Source: JAAUTS01 sp034440395 (GTDB lineage: Bacteria; Verrucomicrobiota; Verrucomicrobiia; Methylacidiphilales; JAAUTS01). Taken from it: a DNA stretch of 64,000 bases. Location of the stretch: the NCBI GenBank assembly GCA_034440395.1, contig JAWXBW010000013.1, positions 9,130 to 73,129 on the forward strand, given 5' to 3'. A program made the position numbers and the translations under genes. Under the pieces are notes generated by a model. The model was not told where the DNA came from. It did not search any database and was given only the letters and a program-made list of their open reading frames with translations. Below, piece by piece: positions 51,139-60,340 of the stretch. Every line of letters starts with the position of its first letter. Within the stretch, counting starts at the first letter, position 1.

Positions 51139-52668
51139 ATGAGCACATTGTTAGAAGATATCGAATCCCAGATTAAAGGCCTAAAAACCGAAGTTGCTAA
51201 ATCAAACGTCGGCACTGTCCGTGAAATCATGGACGGCGTGGCTAAGATCGAAGGTCTTGCAGGTGCTGCCTTGAATGAAATGCTAGAGTTCCCCGGCGGT
51301 GTTTATGGACTAGCCTTGAATTTGGAAGAAACCGAAGTCGGTGCTATCATTCTTGGTAATTACCTCGGCATTAAAGAAGGTGACCAAGTTAAAACCACAG
51401 GTAAACTTCTCCAGATCCCCGTTGGCAAGGGCCTCCTCGGTCGCGTGGTGGACATGCTTGGTAATCCCATTGACGGAAAAGGTCCTGTGCAAAGTTCCGT
51501 CTCTTATCCTTTAGAAAAGCTGGCTCCTGGCGTCATGAAACGCAAATCTGTTAGCCAACCTGTCCAAACTGGCATTATGGCCATCGACGCCATGATCCCG
51601 ATTGGTCGTGGTCAACGCGAGCTCATTATCGGTGACCGCGCTACAGGTAAAACAACCATCGCCATCGACACCATCATCAACCAAGCACGCATTAATAAAG
51701 CGGGTGAAGGTAAAGCCGGTTTCCGCCCCCTATATTCCATCTACGTTGCTGTGGGACAGAAGCAGTCTAACGTGGCGCGGGTCATCGGTATTTTAGAAGA
51801 AGCTGGAGCGATGCCTTATACCATCATCGTCGCAGCGACGGCTTCGGATTCTGCCACCATGCAATACTTAGCGCCCTTTGCTGGTGCTGCTATTGGAGAG
51901 TGGTTCATGGACAATGGTCAAGATGCGTTAATTGTGTTTGATGATTTGTCTAAACACGCTGTAGCTTACCGCCAAGTTTCATTAATCTTAAAGCGTCCTT
52001 CAGGACGTGAAGCTTATCCCGGAGATGTGTTCTATCTGCATTCCCGTTTGCTCGAGCGCTCCGCTCGTGTGAATGAAGCTAGTGGTAACGGATCCCTAAC
52101 AGCGCTGCCTATTATCGAAACCCAAGCGGGTGACGTTTCCGCCTACATTCCGACTAACGTGATCTCCATCACTGACGGTCAGATTTATTTAGAAACGGAT
52201 TTATTTTATCAAGGTATCCGTCCTGCCATCTCCGTCGGTCTCTCTGTTTCCCGTGTAGGTTCTGCTGCTCAGATCAAAGCGATGAAACAGGTTGCTGGTA
52301 AGATTAAGGGTATGTTAGCTCAGTTCCGTGAGCTCGCCGCCTTCGCCCAGTTCGGATCAGATTTAGACACTGCAACCAAAGGCCTGATTGAGCGCGGCCA
52401 ACGCATCGTGGAGCTTTTTAAACAACAACAATATAATCCTATCCCCGTTGAAATTCAGGCCGTGATTCTTTGGGCGGTGCAGAACAGTTTCTTTGATACC
52501 GTCCCTGTGGAAAAAGTGCGTGATTATCAGACAAAGTTGACGGAATTTTTACAGAGTCGCCACGAACCTCTCTTAGCTAAATTGCGTGATAAGGGTGCTT
52601 TTGACGATGAAATCACAGGTGAGTTTAAAAAGGTCTTAGGCCTCTTTGCTGAAACTTACACGGCTTAA
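51139..52668 (+). CDS. atpA: F0F1 ATP synthase subunit alpha
   Basis: 509 residues. Non-catalytic P-loop GDRATGKTTIAID, with Ala where GDRQTGKT is nearly universal, and the PAISVGLSVSRVGSAAQ signature with the arginine finger near the end of the nucleotide domain. Otherwise a normal alpha subunit. The Gln normally contacts bound nucleotide, so the change is mildly unusual. Confidence 0.97.
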   Translation: MSTLLEDIESQIKGLKTEVAKSNVGTVREIMDGVAKIEGLAGAALNEMLEFPGGVYGLALNLEETEVGAIILGNYLGIKEGDQVKTTGKLLQIPVGKGLLGRVVDMLGNPIDGKGPVQSSVSYPLEKLAPGVMKRKSVSQPVQTGIMAIDAMIPIGRGQRELIIGDRATGKTTIAIDTIINQARINKAGEGKAGFRPLYSIYVAVGQKQSNVARVIGILEEAGAMPYTIIVAATASDSATMQYLAPFAGAAIGEWFMDNGQDALIVFDDLSKHAVAYRQVSLILKRPSGREAYPGDVFYLHSRLLERSARVNEASGNGSLTALPIIETQAGDVSAYIPTNVISITDGQIYLETDLFYQGIRPAISVGLSVSRVGSAAQIKAMKQVAGKIKGMLAQFRELAAFAQFGSDLDTATKGLIERGQRIVELFKQQQYNPIPVEIQAVILWAVQNSFFDTVPVEKVRDYQTKLTEFLQSRHEPLLAKLRDKGAFDDEITGEFKKVLGLFAETYTA

Positions 52669-52701
52669 TTATCTAAATTTAAAAGTAGAATTTTTTTTCA
52701 C

Positions 52702-53556
52702 ATGGCCAACACACGCGAAATCCGGCGCCGGATCAAGTCGATTAAAAATACGGCTCAGATCACGAAGGCGATGCAGATGGTAGCTTCCTCTAAAATGAGG
52801 AAGGCACAGATGCGCGCGCTTTCGGGCCGGCCTTATGCGACGATGTTGGATCAAGTGGCTGCCCATTTAGCCGAGCAGACGGGTGAAATTACCCATCCTC
52901 TCCTAGAAGTCCGCCCCATCAAGAAGCGTGGTGTTCTTGTCATTACTTCAGATAAGGGGCTTTGCGGTGCCTTAAATACGAACCTACTTCGTGACGTGAT
53001 CAAGGATGACACAGGTAACTGCGTTTACATCACCGTCGGCCGTAAAGGTCGTGGAGCCCTTGCTCGCATGGGTAGAAATATATTGGCCGATTTTGAATTG
53101 AAAGAAAACTTTAGTTTTCGCGACAGTAAAAGAATTAGTCAGTTGTTAATGGATAAATTTCTAGTTGGGGAAATCGACAGCGTAGACGTTTACTACAGTC
53201 GTTTCGTCAACACCCTCGTGCAGCAACCCGCTTTGGCCACCCTTGTTCCTATTCGGCCTGAGACCGTTACACAAACTGAGGACGGTAGTCAGCGCGGAAC
53301 GGATTACGTCTTTGAACCAGCCGCACAGGAACTTCTCGGCGGCTTGCTTCCTTACTTTGTTCACTTTGAAATTTACCAGCACATCCTCGACGCTCACGCG
53401 TCTGAGCACAGCGCACGCATGGTCGCCATGAAGAGTGCGACCGATAACGCAAAACAATTAGTTAAAGAATTAACCTTGGAATATAACAAGGTGCGGCAAG
53501 CTTCCATCACGACAGAACTTTTAGAAATAAGCACGGCTCAAGCGGTCTTGGCCTAG
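52702..53556 (+). CDS. atpG: F0F1 ATP synthase subunit gamma
   Basis: 284 residues. N-terminal helix (TREIRRRIKSIKNTAQITKAMQ-type), the conserved ITSDKGLCGALNTN and the C-terminal helix ARMVAMKSATDNAKQLVKEL forming the rotor shaft. 33 bp after atpA, 35 bp before atpD; a poly-T stretch rather than a purine tract lies before its ATG. Confidence 0.96.
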   Translation: MANTREIRRRIKSIKNTAQITKAMQMVASSKMRKAQMRALSGRPYATMLDQVAAHLAEQTGEITHPLLEVRPIKKRGVLVITSDKGLCGALNTNLLRDVIKDDTGNCVYITVGRKGRGALARMGRNILADFELKENFSFRDSKRISQLLMDKFLVGEIDSVDVYYSRFVNTLVQQPALATLVPIRPETVTQTEDGSQRGTDYVFEPAAQELLGGLLPYFVHFEIYQHILDAHASEHSARMVAMKSATDNAKQLVKELTLEYNKVRQASITTELLEISTAQAVLA

Positions 53557-53591
53557 CATGTAATCCACGAATCATCCATCACCCCATCATT

Positions 53592-55049
53592 ATGAATACA
53601 GGTAAAATAGTACAAGTCATCGGCCCCGTTGTTGACGTTGAATTCCCCGACGGAAAAGTGCCCGCCATCTACAATGCACTTACCATTGACTACATCGTCA
53701 GTGACAAACCCGTGCGTGTAACTTTAGAAGTTCAGCAACATTTAGGCGAAGGATGGATACGTGCCGTCGCTATGTCTTCGACCGAAGGCCTGAGCCGTGG
53801 CATCGAAGTGGTCGACACAGGCGCACCCATCTCTGTTCCTGTGGGCGAAGGTGTGCTAGGTCGCGTGTTTAACGTATTAGGCGAGCCAGTAGATGAGCGT
53901 GGACCCGTTGCCTTCGACAAAAAATATCCCATTCACCGCGACGCTCCTACCTTGATCGATCAAGACACTAAACCATCCATCCTTGAAACAGGTATTAAAG
54001 TGATCGACTTAATCTGTCCTTTTACCAAAGGCGGAAAAGTCGGCGCCTTCGGGGGAGCTGGTGTTGGTAAAACCGTCGTTATTCTTGAACTCATCAACAA
54101 CATCGCTAAAGGGCATGGGGGTTTCTCCGTCTTCGCTGGCGTGGGTGAGCGCACACGTGAAGGGAATGATCTTTATCAAGAAATGTCAGAAGCGGGCGTT
54201 ATCGCCGTGGAGAAGGACGAAAAAGGTCATCCCACTTATGATAAAGACGGCAATACTATCTTGATCCCAGGTAAGTCTAAAGTCGCCCTTGTTTACGGAC
54301 AGATGAATGAACCTCCTGGTGCTCGTCTCCGTGTGGCACTGACAGGCTTAGCCATGGCTGAGTATTTCCGTGATGAAAAAAATCAAGACGTGTTGCTCTT
54401 CATCGACAACATCTTCCGTTTCTCGCAGGCTGGTTCCGAAGTGTCCGCCTTATTAGGTCGTACACCAAGTGCCGTGGGTTACCAGCCCACGCTCGCCGCC
54501 GAAATGGGTCAGTTGCAAGAACGCATCACTTCCACCAACAAAGGTTCTATCACCTCTGTGCAGGCCGTTTACGTCCCTGCGGATGACTTGACTGATCCAG
54601 CACCAGCTAACACCTTTGCTCACTTGGATTCCACCATCGTATTGGAGCGGTCCATTGCGGAGTTAGGTATTTACCCTGCGGTGGATCCCTTGTCCTCAAC
54701 TTCCAAAACACTCGCTCCTGAAATCGTTGGTGAAGAACACTATGCGGTCGCTCGTGGCGTGCAAAAAGTTCTCCAACGCTATAAAGATTTGCAGGACATT
54801 ATCGCCATTCTCGGCATGGACGAACTCTCTGTAGAAGATAAACTGACCGTTTATCGCGCTCGGAAAATTCAGCGTTTCCTCAGCCAACCCTTTGCTGTGG
54901 CAGAAATTTTTACGGGCACCAAAGGTGAATATGTCAGCATCAAAGAAACCGTTCGTGGCTTTAAAGAAATCCTTGAAGGCAAACATGACGACGTGGCCGA
55001 GTCACAATTCTACATGAAGGGTGGAATCGATTCCGTCCTGTCCAAGTAA
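53592..55049 (+). CDS. atpD: F0F1 ATP synthase subunit beta
   Basis: 485 residues. Catalytic P-loop GGAGVGKTVVILELI, the GERTREGNDLY motif with the catalytic Glu, LLFIDNIFRFSQAGSEVSALLGR and the DELSVEDKL motif. A short insertion (about 205-225, EKDEKGHPTYDKDGNTILIPG) sits between strands, as in some PVC and Bacteroidetes-like beta subunits. Normal in other ways. Confidence 0.98.
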   Translation: MNTGKIVQVIGPVVDVEFPDGKVPAIYNALTIDYIVSDKPVRVTLEVQQHLGEGWIRAVAMSSTEGLSRGIEVVDTGAPISVPVGEGVLGRVFNVLGEPVDERGPVAFDKKYPIHRDAPTLIDQDTKPSILETGIKVIDLICPFTKGGKVGAFGGAGVGKTVVILELINNIAKGHGGFSVFAGVGERTREGNDLYQEMSEAGVIAVEKDEKGHPTYDKDGNTILIPGKSKVALVYGQMNEPPGARLRVALTGLAMAEYFRDEKNQDVLLFIDNIFRFSQAGSEVSALLGRTPSAVGYQPTLAAEMGQLQERITSTNKGSITSVQAVYVPADDLTDPAPANTFAHLDSTIVLERSIAELGIYPAVDPLSSTSKTLAPEIVGEEHYAVARGVQKVLQRYKDLQDIIAILGMDELSVEDKLTVYRARKIQRFLSQPFAVAEIFTGTKGEYVSIKETVRGFKEILEGKHDDVAESQFYMKGGIDSVLSK

Positions 55050-55078
55050 GAAATCGTTTAATTTAAAACTTAGCTGCT

Positions 55079-55489
55079 ATGCCAACTTTACAACTTGAGA
55101 TCGTCACGCCAGAGAAGAAAGCTTACTCGGCGGAAGTGGACTCTGTGGTCTTACCTGGAGTTGCTGGGGAGATTGGCATTTTTCCCAACCACATCGCCAT
55201 CATGACGGCGATTAAGCCTGGAGAGCTTCGTATTAGCGTTTCGGGTAAAGAAGAGTCATTGGCGGTGGGTGAAGGATTCGTGGAAGTGGCTAACAATAAA
55301 GTATCTGTGTTGACGGATGCTGCCATTAACGTCGAAGACATTGACGAAGGCCACGTGGAAGAAGCGATTAAACGTGCTCAGGAAGCTCTGGAGAAAGCGA
55401 AGAACGATCCGGAAGAATCTTCTGCTTTATACGCATCCCTTGCCCGCGCTACGGCTCAGCTCCATCTTAAGCGCAAACGTCGCGGGTAG
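55079..55489 (+). CDS. atpC: F0F1 ATP synthase subunit epsilon
   Basis: 136 residues. LEIVTPEKKAYSAEVDSVVLPGVAGEIGIFPNH is the beta-sandwich start of epsilon; the C-terminal two helices (DEGHVEEAIKRAQEALEKA and SLARATAQLHLKRK) allow regulation of rotation. Ends the atp operon; the next gene starts 50 bp later. Confidence 0.95.
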   Translation: MPTLQLEIVTPEKKAYSAEVDSVVLPGVAGEIGIFPNHIAIMTAIKPGELRISVSGKEESLAVGEGFVEVANNKVSVLTDAAINVEDIDEGHVEEAIKRAQEALEKAKNDPEESSALYASLARATAQLHLKRKRRG

Positions 55490-55539
55490 TAAAAATTTCC
55501 TTCATAGCTCTAGGCTTGCTTTAGAAGAAGGACTGACGT

Positions 55540-55893
55540 ATGACTAGAGTTATGAAATCGTTATTTACCCTTCTGTTTTTGGGTTTAGGTCTGAGCGGAG
55601 CTTTAGCCCAAGACAATACCTTTAAAGCCACCACAGCTAAGCCAGCTAACCTTACGACTCGACACGGAGTTGCGGCGGGAGAAAAACTTCAGCCCAAAGC
55701 GACTGGAGTCATTATCATGATGTCTGAAAAAGGACTAGAAGTTTTGAATCCCTTAGCCCCGGCTCAGTTGGGCAAAGGCGAAAAGCAGGTGACCAAAAAT
55801 ATCAAAGTTACCTCGGGTGATAACAATACCGAGCTAACGAGTGAGGATAAAAGAACTTACGGCGGTATTATTCTCATAGGCCTCGATTTTTAA
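55540..55893 (+). CDS. Exported small hypothetical protein
   Basis: 117 residues. Signal peptide about 1-23 (LFTLLFLGLGLSGALAQD), then a soluble region without a recognised family, containing ATGVIIMMSEKGLEVLNPLAP and ending TYGGIILIGLDF. It may be cotranscribed with atpC, but nothing suggests a role in ATP synthesis. Convergent with the transglutaminase gene. Confidence 0.6.
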   Translation: MTRVMKSLFTLLFLGLGLSGALAQDNTFKATTAKPANLTTRHGVAAGEKLQPKATGVIIMMSEKGLEVLNPLAPAQLGKGEKQVTKNIKVTSGDNNTELTSEDKRTYGGIILIGLDF

Positions 55894-55911
55894 CCACGAG
55901 CGAATCTTCGA

Positions 55912-56784
55912 TTAGAAGCTGATTTTTTCTATACTCACTTCGACTCGTAGCGCGTTCTCTACGGGCTCGGAGTTTAGGTAGGATCCTTGAACGGGATTGA
56001 CGGTTTCGGGGAAGCTCGTTACGGCTACGGGGATAAAATTATTATTAGTTAAAATCCCGTGAGTAGGATCAAAGCCCAGCCAGCCGGCACCTGGGATGTA
56101 TACTTCACACCACGCATGCATGGCATTATCAGCGCGGTTCTCAGATGGGGTCTGACCGAGAAGAGGTGGCACATAAAGGTAACCGCTGACGAAACGGCAG
56201 GCTAGGTTGAGTTCACGACAGGCTGCCATAAAAAGTAAGGCAAAATCACGACAGCTCCCAGAGCGAAGGGTGAGGGTTTCGTTAGGCGTTTGAAGCCCCA
56301 TTTCTTCACGTCGATTATAGGTCAGAGTTTGAAAGATGTGCGAGTTCAGTTTGGTTAAAATATCTAAAGTAGGACCTTGCCGCTGCCCTAATGCCTGTGT
56401 GACCCACGCTGAAACTTGAGAGGAGTCTGCCAGATGAAGTAGCGAGGCGGCGAGGCTGGCCTGTTCACTCTCGTTGTATGAAAAGGGGAGGTTTGCAGCG
56501 TGTGGCTCCAAGAGAAAATCAAAAGGATTTGTCTGTAATAGTTCTACGGTGATCTCGGCGTGGATGACGAGTTGTTTAGAGCTGCCTTCAATAATGCAGC
56601 GAGCAATGCTATTTTCTTGAGTATCGCGCATCCAAGTAATTCGACCACTAGGGACGGTGGTTAATTGAAAGTCTAGCACGTGGGTTTGATGATTCTCGCG
56701 CGGGCGCAAAACGACGAGGTGCGGTGTGAACAGAACTTTTTCTGCGTAGTCGTAATGTGTGGTGTGGGAGACGCGAAGTTTCAT
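55912..56784 (-). CDS. Transglutaminase-like cysteine peptidase family protein
   Basis: 290 residues. N-terminal bacterial domain (LRVSHTTHYDYAEKV, LVVLRPREN) then the transglutaminase core with catalytic Cys (LRSGSCRDFALL), His (AMHAWCEVYIPG) and Asp (GWLGFDPTHG). Cytosolic by sequence; substrates unknown. Its ATG overlaps the stop of the srkA gene by 4 bp. Confidence 0.92.
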   Translation of the reverse strand: MKLRVSHTTHYDYAEKVLFTPHLVVLRPRENHQTHVLDFQLTTVPSGRITWMRDTQENSIARCIIEGSSKQLVIHAEITVELLQTNPFDFLLEPHAANLPFSYNESEQASLAASLLHLADSSQVSAWVTQALGQRQGPTLDILTKLNSHIFQTLTYNRREEMGLQTPNETLTLRSGSCRDFALLFMAACRELNLACRFVSGYLYVPPLLGQTPSENRADNAMHAWCEVYIPGAGWLGFDPTHGILTNNNFIPVAVTSFPETVNPVQGSYLNSEPVENALRVEVSIEKISF

Positions 56785-57833
56785 CTAGAATGGTTCTTAA
56801 TTAGATCTAAGCACTCAGTCAAGTCCTGCACTTGCTCCATCCAGTAGTGACGGGTTCCATAGTGGGGAAAGGCTTGGGGAAAGGCGGGATCGGCCCAACG
56901 TTTAGCCATCCATGCGGAGAAATGAATATAGCGTAAGGCACGCAGGGGTTCAATCAAGCGAAGGGAGGCATGATCAAAATTTCTCATTTCTTGATACGCA
57001 CTGATCATTTCGTTGAGCTGCATGCGGCTCTCGGGATCGCGCCCTGGGGCTAGGAGCCATAGGTCTTGGATGCAGGGTCCATTGACCATATCATCGAAAT
57101 CTACCAAATAAATTTCATCTTGTCTCCAGAGCACATTGCCCAAATGACAGTCGCCGTGGATACGTTGTGGTTGGCAATTATCAAACAAGGGATAGCTAAG
57201 TTCACAGATTTCCTCAACAGCATCAGCATAGTCATCTTCCAGATCTTCAGGAATAATTTCGTTTTCTAGTAAATAGTCGAGGCTACTTAGTCCGTAGGTT
57301 TCTGGCTCAAGTGAAATACGGTTGGGTGCTGTCCCTTGGCCACCGACTTGGTGGACGCGGGCGAGTAAGCGGCCTAGTCGTTGCAATTGCTCGGGTTGTA
57401 ACTCGTCGGGATTACGTCCGCCTTGACGTGGAAATAAGGTGTAAAATATTCCGCACTCTTCCATTTCATGGAGAGTCTCTCCATCTTCGTCCAGAAGAGG
57501 TGCGATGCAGGGAATGTCTTGGGCACGTAAATCGAGAAGGAAACGATGTTCCTCTAAAATTTGTTCAGCTGACCAACGGCCTGGGCGATAGAATTTAGCA
57601 ATGGCGTAGGAAACGCCTGAATCGGTGGAGGAATCATCAATCTCAATTTCATAGACACGGTTTTCCATGCTGTTCAGAGCTAAGCAGCGACCCGTGCAGC
57701 GATGGCCTAAGGTTTCAACGGCATCGAGGATACGGTCTGGATTTAAATCGTAAAAAAATTGGGTTGCGTTACTGCCCCAAGCAAAAGAGGGATTCTGGGG
57801 CGCGCTAGGATCGGCTTGGGTTTTATCGGTCAT
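56781..57833 (-). CDS. srkA: Stress response kinase A (SrkA/RdoA)
   Basis: 350 residues. KFYRPGRWSAEQILEEHRFLL (near the ATP-binding Lys), RIHGDCHLGNVLWR with the catalytic Asp, and VDFDDMVNGPCIQDLWLL match the E. coli protein YihE/SrkA along the whole length, as does IEPLRALRYIHFSAW. In E. coli it limits MazF-driven death. Here it is the first of a pair with the transglutaminase gene. Confidence 0.93.
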   Translation of the reverse strand: MTDKTQADPSAPQNPSFAWGSNATQFFYDLNPDRILDAVETLGHRCTGRCLALNSMENRVYEIEIDDSSTDSGVSYAIAKFYRPGRWSAEQILEEHRFLLDLRAQDIPCIAPLLDEDGETLHEMEECGIFYTLFPRQGGRNPDELQPEQLQRLGRLLARVHQVGGQGTAPNRISLEPETYGLSSLDYLLENEIIPEDLEDDYADAVEEICELSYPLFDNCQPQRIHGDCHLGNVLWRQDEIYLVDFDDMVNGPCIQDLWLLAPGRDPESRMQLNEMISAYQEMRNFDHASLRLIEPLRALRYIHFSAWMAKRWADPAFPQAFPHYGTRHYWMEQVQDLTECLDLIKNHSR

Positions 57834-57950
57834 CTGAGTCTAAGTTAGATGATAACGGTGAAACAGGAAGGGTTAACTTAAACTTATGTAACGACGCAAT
57901 CGTCATTGACCAAGCAGCACGCATTATTCAACAATCTAAGCCTTCTCATT

Positions 57951-58976
57951 ATGACATCTCGTGAACGATTTTTAGCTGCTCTTGCCTGTCAACCTCTGGA
58001 TCGTCCGCCCGTTTGGTTAATGCGACAGGCGGGTCGCTATTTGCCTGAATATCGTGCGATGAAGGAGAAGCATTCTTTCGTCGAGATGGTGCGCACACCG
58101 GAGCTGGCGACAGAAGTAACGCTACAGCCGCTGCGGCGTTTTCCTTTAGATGCGGCCATTATATTTTCAGATATTTTGGTTATACCAGAAGCTTTGGGGC
58201 AACCCTACCGTTTTAAGGAAACAGGCGGGATCGAGATGGAATACGCTTTACGCAGTTCCGAACAGATTAGCCGTTTGCGAAGTAAGGGCGTGCATCAACG
58301 CTTAGATTACGTGGCACAAGCCTTAGCTAGAACACGGAGCGAGCTGGGGAATGCTACGGCTTTATTAGGTTTTTGCGGCACGCCGTGGACTTTAGGTAGT
58401 TACATGACGCAAGGTGGTAGCCCAACGGAAAGTCCAGCTATCTTAGAATTATTTCAAAAAGATCGACCCCTTTTTAACCAATTAATGGGAATACTTACTT
58501 CTGCATGTATCGACTACTTAAAAATGCAGATTGATGCTGGAGCTGATGCGGTACAGCTCTTCGATTCATGGGCTTCCCTTAGCCCAGATAAAGACTATGG
58601 CGAAGCTTCGTTACGTTGGGTGCAGGAAATTATCGAGGCACTGCCTTCTTCCTTTCCCGTTATTTTGTTTGCTAAGGGAAAGGCACATCAGCGCAAGGCT
58701 TTAGTACAGACGGGAGCGCGAGTTATTAGTTACGACTGGAGCGTAAATCTGGCTCAGGAGCGTAAGCTGGTGCCCGCTTCGATAGCGGTTCAGGGCAATT
58801 TAGATCCTGAGGTTTTAACGATGGATCAAGAGACCACTCAGATGCGGACGCTAGAGCTGCTGGAGTCCATGAGAGGCCATGCTGGTTACATATTTAACTT
58901 AGGTCATGGGCTAACACCGAAAGCTAAGGTGGAAAATGTACAGACTTTAGTAGAGACAGTTTGCAATTTTAAGTGA
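57951..58976 (+). CDS. hemE: Uroporphyrinogen decarboxylase
   Basis: 341 residues from ATG at 57951; the frame runs back to 57906 but the family begins at TSRERFLAAL. PVWLMRQAGRYLPEYR binds substrate carboxylates, FSDILVIPEALG has the catalytic Asp, and GFCGTPWTLGSYMTQGG is a signature. Fifth step of heme synthesis. Alone on its strand, convergent with the antiporter. Confidence 0.97.
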   Translation: MTSRERFLAALACQPLDRPPVWLMRQAGRYLPEYRAMKEKHSFVEMVRTPELATEVTLQPLRRFPLDAAIIFSDILVIPEALGQPYRFKETGGIEMEYALRSSEQISRLRSKGVHQRLDYVAQALARTRSELGNATALLGFCGTPWTLGSYMTQGGSPTESPAILELFQKDRPLFNQLMGILTSACIDYLKMQIDAGADAVQLFDSWASLSPDKDYGEASLRWVQEIIEALPSSFPVILFAKGKAHQRKALVQTGARVISYDWSVNLAQERKLVPASIAVQGNLDPEVLTMDQETTQMRTLELLESMRGHAGYIFNLGHGLTPKAKVENVQTLVETVCNFK

Positions 58977-58995
58977 TTAGCGGCCGAGTCTCTTT

Positions 58996-60306
58996 TTAGA
59001 AAAAAAGCCAGCCTACGAGAATTAGGATGGGCAATAAAATGGGTAATGAATATTTCCAGATGTAGGTGAAGAACTCTGGGGTCTCTACTTTAGACTGATC
59101 TGCGATAGATTTAACCATGAAGTTCGGGCCGTTTCCGATATAGGTCATGGCTCCGAAAAAAACAGCACCTAGGGAGATAGCCATTAATTCAATCCCGTCT
59201 AGTCCCATATAGATTTGTAAATCTGCTAAATTATCTAGACTCAGCACATGGCCATCTGCCGCCGTATGTTGACTGAGAGAAGTGGTCAAAAAGGCTAGGT
59301 AGGTAGGGGCGTTATCGAGCACTCCGGAAAGTGCTCCAGTGAGAAAATAAAATTTTAAAGGACTGTCCACACCCAAGGAACCAGCGTGATGTTGGAGGTA
59401 ATCAAGGGCGGGAACCATCGTTGTAAAAATACCAGCGAAGAGCCAAGCCACTTCCTTGATCGGGGCAAAGCTGAAGTGATTAGCTAGATGCACGGCCTTT
59501 CTTGTGCTTAAGTAAGAACCTAAGGCTGCCGCTACCATGAGGAGTTCTCGCCAAGGGGAAGGGAGGAAGACAGCTCCAAGAATAATTGCGAGAAAGAAGA
59601 GATTTTGTAAGCCATCACATTTCCACGTTTCGTGGGCTGTTTCTTTTTCACGAATGAGACGTGGTGTTTTCTGAAAATTAGCACGGTCCATAAAATAAAA
59701 AATACCTAGGAGTAAACTCACTACCAAGAGCCAAGGTTTCCAAAGGCTTTCTAATTCCCACCAGAAGGGGACGCCTTTTAAGAAACCTAGAAAAAGGGGA
59801 GGGTCACCGATGGGGGTAAGACTACCTGCCACGTTGCTAATGATGAAAATAAAAAAAACAATGTGGAAGGCGGTGATGCGGTATTTATTCATCCGAATCC
59901 AAGGGCGTATGAGTAACATGGAAGCACCCGTTGTTCCGATCACATTAGCCATAAGCGCACCTGACAATAAAAACAGACAGTTCATGCATGGTTTGGCTTC
60001 ACCCTTAACTTGAATATGGATCCCGCCTGTTACGACGAAGAGGGAGCCAATGAGCGTGATGAAGCTGAGGTATTCATAGCCCACATGCAGCATACGTTGC
60101 CCTGCTTGGAGGAAAATTAAGTAATAAATAACCGCAACTATACCTAGTCCGAGAGAGATGTGGGGGTAATGATGTTCCCAGAAATGTTTATGAATAAAGG
60201 GCATGGCCGCAATGGCCAGCAGTAACAGGGCGAAAGGCAGCATCATCCAAACTGTGGGATCGGGTAAGGACGAGACCAAAGCCAGGCTGGGTAAAAATGT
60301 TATCAA
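58996..60306 (-). CDS. Na+/H+ antiporter, NhaD/ArsB-like ion transporter family
   Basis: 436 residues with about 11-12 membrane segments. ANVIGTTGASMLLIRPWI and ISNVAGSLTPIGDPPLFLGF are the two inverted core motifs of NhaD-like antiporters, including Thr/Asp ion ligands; LDNAPTYLAFLTTSL is the other half. Probably exchanges Na+ for H+; a citrate/anion carrier of the same fold is less likely. 34 bp after guaA on the same strand. Confidence 0.85.
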   Translation of the reverse strand: MITFLPSLALVSSLPDPTVWMMLPFALLLLAIAAMPFIHKHFWEHHYPHISLGLGIVAVIYYLIFLQAGQRMLHVGYEYLSFITLIGSLFVVTGGIHIQVKGEAKPCMNCLFLLSGALMANVIGTTGASMLLIRPWIRMNKYRITAFHIVFFIFIISNVAGSLTPIGDPPLFLGFLKGVPFWWELESLWKPWLLVVSLLLGIFYFMDRANFQKTPRLIREKETAHETWKCDGLQNLFFLAIILGAVFLPSPWRELLMVAAALGSYLSTRKAVHLANHFSFAPIKEVAWLFAGIFTTMVPALDYLQHHAGSLGVDSPLKFYFLTGALSGVLDNAPTYLAFLTTSLSQHTAADGHVLSLDNLADLQIYMGLDGIELMAISLGAVFFGAMTYIGNGPNFMVKSIADQSKVETPEFFTYIWKYSLPILLPILILVGWLFF

Positions 60307-60340
60307 GTTGGTTCAGATTAGTTGAACGCAGAGCCGCTAA

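Noticed and set aside
58976..58999. Bidirectional terminator between hemE and the antiporter gene
   Set aside because: Only a short CTTTTT/AAAAAG repeat without a GC stem, and it overlaps the antiporter stop region.
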